Source: Brucella pseudogrignonensis (GTDB lineage Bacteria; Pseudomonadota; Alphaproteobacteria; Rhizobiales; Rhizobiaceae). Taken from it: a stretch of 64,000 bases of DNA. Shown here one piece after another: positions 61,976 to 64,000 of the stretch. The notes under the pieces are model-generated. The model was not told the DNA's origin. It ran no database searches and worked only from the letters and a program-made list of their open reading frames with translations. Location: NCBI RefSeq assembly GCF_032190615.1, contig NZ_JAVLAT010000001.1, positions 1,310,501-1,374,500 on the forward strand, written 5' to 3'. The translations under genes and the position numbers were made by a program. Within the stretch, counting starts at the first letter, position 1, and the number at the start of each line of letters is the position of its first letter.

Positions 61976-62054
61976 TGCCTGCTGAGTGATTCATAATATT
62001 AGGCAATTTGCATGTGAGCGCACAAAACTGCCATCATCATTGAATGACACAGAG

Positions 62055-62083
62055 CTGTAACACTACTGTCATATGACTGTTAT
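62055..62083 (+). promoter_or_regulatory. Pho box (three PhoB half-sites) before pstS
   Basis: CTGTAAC (62055), CTGTCAT (62066) and CTGTTAT (62077) are 7-mers spaced exactly 11 bp apart, the arrangement bound by PhoB dimers. The site lies about 70 bp before the pstS start and should switch the operon on at low phosphate. Confidence 0.88.
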
Positions 62084-62149
62084 ATAGAGCGCGTAGATGG
62101 CTGCTGACGCTTTCACGTCATGTGTCTTTTACAACAGGGACTGGTACTC

Positions 62150-63196
62150 ATGAACAAGATGATTTCCTCGACCGCAGCGCTGGCAATTGCAGCAGTTTTG
62201 TCGGTTTCAGCTGCAAACGCACGCGAACAGATTCAGGTTTCCGGTTCCTCGACCGTTCTGCCTTACGCGAAGATCGTTGCCGAAACTTTTGGCGAAACCT
62301 ACCCGAACTTCAAGACGCCGGTTATTGAATCGGGCGGTTCGGGCGCAGGCATTAAGGAATTCTGTAAGGGCGTTGGTGAAAACACCATCGACATCGCCAA
62401 TGCATCGCGCGCTATGAAGGGCACAGAGCTGAAGTCCTGCATCGACGCTGGCGTTAAGGATGTTCAGGAAGTTCGCTTCGGGTATGACGGCATCGTGTTT
62501 GCGACCGATGTAAATGGCCCGGACTGGAAGCTCAAGCCTGTTGACCTTTACAAGGCGCTTGCTGCCAAGGTTATTGTTGATGGCAAGCTCGTAGACAATC
62601 CAAACACCAAGTGGAATCAGGTCAATGCAGACCTGCCAGATTGGGACATTGCTGCTTACATCCCGGGTGAAAAACACGGCACCCGTGAAGTTTTCGAAGA
62701 AAAGCTTCTGGCTGACGGTTGCAAGGAATCAGGTGCCCTCGAAGAAATCAAGAAAACCGGTCTCGACGACAAGGCTGCGGCTGCTGCCTGTATCGCTGTT
62801 CGTAAAGACGGCAAGGCTGTCGATATCGACGGCGATTACAGCGAAACGCTGGCTCGCATCGACTCGAACAAGCAGGGCGTTGGCGTTTTCGGCCTCTACT
62901 TCTTCGAAAACAATGCTGACAAGCTCAAGGTTGCAACTGTTAATGGCGTAACACCATCGGTAGAAACCGTTGCTTCGGGTGAATATCCCGTTTCGCGCCC
63001 ACTGTTCTTCTACGTGAAGAAGGCTCACCTTGGCGTCATTCCGGGCCTCAAGGAGTATGTTGACTTCTTCCTGTCGGAACAGATGATCGGCCCTGACGGC
63101 CCTCTTGCTGAATACGGTCTGGTTCCTGCACCAGATGCAGAACGGGAAGCACAGCGCACTTCCTTCACCGAAGGCAAGGTTCTTGCTGCTAAGTAA
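62150..63196 (+). CDS. pstS: Phosphate ABC transporter substrate-binding protein
   Basis: A 348-residue periplasmic phosphate-binding protein of the PstS type: signal peptide (MNKMISSTAALAIAAVLSVSAANA), then VSGSSTVLPYAKIVAE and ESGGSGAGIKEFCKGVG, which contact phosphate, and PGEKHGTREVFEE. It hands phosphate to PstCA. ATG 62150 gives the signal peptide; ten codons of the longer frame are dropped. A Pho box lies upstream and a strong hairpin follows. Confidence 0.93.
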   Translation: MNKMISSTAALAIAAVLSVSAANAREQIQVSGSSTVLPYAKIVAETFGETYPNFKTPVIESGGSGAGIKEFCKGVGENTIDIANASRAMKGTELKSCIDAGVKDVQEVRFGYDGIVFATDVNGPDWKLKPVDLYKALAAKVIVDGKLVDNPNTKWNQVNADLPDWDIAAYIPGEKHGTREVFEEKLLADGCKESGALEEIKKTGLDDKAAAAACIAVRKDGKAVDIDGDYSETLARIDSNKQGVGVFGLYFFENNADKLKVATVNGVTPSVETVASGEYPVSRPLFFYVKKAHLGVIPGLKEYVDFFLSEQMIGPDGPLAEYGLVPAPDAEREAQRTSFTEGKVLAAK

Positions 63197-63209
63197 GCTT
63201 TGAACTGTG

Positions 63210-63241
63210 GAACGTGGGGATCATGCGCCCCACGTTCTTTC
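63210..63241 (+). terminator. Hairpin between pstS and pstC
   Basis: GAACGTGGGG and CCCCACGTTC make a perfect 10-bp stem with an 8-base loop and a TTTCTCTTT tail. It probably ends most transcripts after pstS, so that the binding protein exceeds the permease. Confidence 0.85.
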
Positions 63242-63350
63242 TCTTTAGCGCGGGTCATATAAGACAGGCGCATTCGCGTGGAAGTGGTTTGACGGCATAT
63301 TTGCGTCAATAAACTGCTTCCGCATTTTTTGGGGCAGCCGGGGAAATTGA

Positions 63351-64000
63351 ATGTCCTTCTTTCTGGTTCTCGTCAGCGTCGTCGCAATCGGGCTGATCGG
63401 ATTCTTCATAGGCCGACAGCGCGCCGTAGCAATTGACAAAGCGCAGCCTGTCGTCACCACAGGCGTAAGCGCAGAGAAAATGCATTCCCGCCCGCTTTAT
63501 CATGGCTGGTGGGTTTTCCTCGTTTCCGCATTGCCCGCAATTCTGTTTCTCGCGGTCTGGGCGGTCGGAACATCAGTTTATCTCGACCACACGGCCACAG
63601 CGCGTATGCCTGCGGCCGTTGAAGATGGGACTTATTCCGAGCGCAGCTTGCAGCTTGGTATGATCCGCAGTCTCTCTGATGGTTTGCAGAAGCTGACGCC
63701 CGCTGAAATCGACAGCCTTCCGCAGACCTACGCGCAAGCACGCGACGTGCTTGGTTCGAAGGGTGTAGCGCTTGCGACCGAAGGTCAGGACTATATGGTC
63801 CCGGTTGCAATATTCCTCGATAAAGCCAGCAAGATTTCCCACACTCTGGGCAGCGCAATTGCTCTGGTTATCGCGGTTGCTGGCCTGATTTTTGGCCTTT
63901 CCGGCATTCGCCGCCGCACACGCGCCCGCAACAATGTTGAGCGCATCGTTTTGTGGGGACTGATTGCCGCTTCTGGCATCGCAATTCTCACAACCATCGG
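63351..64000 (+). CDS. pstC: Phosphate ABC transporter permease PstC (5' part)
   Basis: The frame from ATG 63351 is open to the window end (216 codons). It has an N-terminal membrane segment (MSFFLVLVSVVAIGLIGFFI), a second near residues 53-75 (HGWWVFLVSALPAILFLAVW) and others near the end; the large periplasmic loop between is typical for the longer alphaproteobacterial PstC. The ribosome binding site GGGGAAATTG lies before it. It follows pstS by 154 bp. The transport core lies beyond the window. Confidence 0.85.
   Translation, partial: MSFFLVLVSVVAIGLIGFFIGRQRAVAIDKAQPVVTTGVSAEKMHSRPLYHGWWVFLVSALPAILFLAVWAVGTSVYLDHTATARMPAAVEDGTYSERSLQLGMIRSLSDGLQKLTPAEIDSLPQTYAQARDVLGSKGVALATEGQDYMVPVAIFLDKASKISHTLGSAIALVIAVAGLIFGLSGIRRRTRARNNVERIVLWGLIAASGIAILTTI

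Overview
The window looks like a chromosome of a Brucellaceae-type alphaproteobacterium (Ochrobactrum/Brucella group). This is inferred from gene order (addA-trxA against a folC-accD-trpA-trpB-trpF block), an AccD without its zinc-ribbon cysteines, a PmtA-type phospholipid N-methyltransferase, an alphaproteobacterial RpoH promoter before dnaK, and dispersed palindromes of a type common in Rhizobiales. No tRNA or rRNA gene was seen.

Layout, chromosomal left part (1-35311): the end of addA and trxA converge with a minus-strand block running from a YgjP-like metalloprotease and a YdcF-like protein through trpF, trpB, a small unknown gene, trpA, accD and folC. Next come a DUF2852 protein, a BenE-type transporter and an alpha/beta hydrolase. 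They are followed by the translation cluster infC (ATT start), rpmI, rplT, pheS and pheT, in which rpmI and pheS are preceded by tandem hairpin repeats. Then come a ProP-like symporter, a divergent TetR/MFS pair with a palindromic operator, a DUF3829 protein, an aldo/keto reductase divergent from a LysR regulator, a Gfo/Idh/MocA oxidoreductase, dnaK-dnaJ, pmtA, an FMN reductase, pyrF, a DUF1330 protein, an SMP-30 family protein and gshB.

Integrated element (about 35953-58894, 22.9 kb): comM is cut exactly before its Walker A codons. Rejoining the halves at a shared 8-bp sequence restores an uninterrupted reading frame. The inserted DNA looks like an integrative mobilizable element. It has a large serine recombinase at the right end, a MobA/MobL relaxase with an oriT-like site and a run of small co-translated genes, a solitary DotA/TraY-like membrane protein, and a P2 gpA-like HUH replication protein preceded by a leader peptide and three hairpins. 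It carries no complete type IV secretion system, so it probably needs a helper. The cargo looks like defence: a gene pair with a PD-(D/E)xK-like nuclease just behind the truncated comM, a protein with two deoxyribosyltransferase/TIR-like domains fused to a P-loop ATPase, a retron-like locus (promoter, 11-bp a1/a2 repeats, msr-like hairpin and an RT-TOPRIM fusion), a lone C5 cytosine methyltransferase behind a perfect 22-bp palindrome, and a HEPN-like protein.

Chromosomal right part (58895-64000): the 3' half of comM, a transglutaminase-like cysteine protease, an RlpA-like protein, a YbaN (DUF454) protein, and pstS behind a three-site Pho box. The start of pstC runs off the window. Function calls rest on motif recognition by eye; no database search was run.
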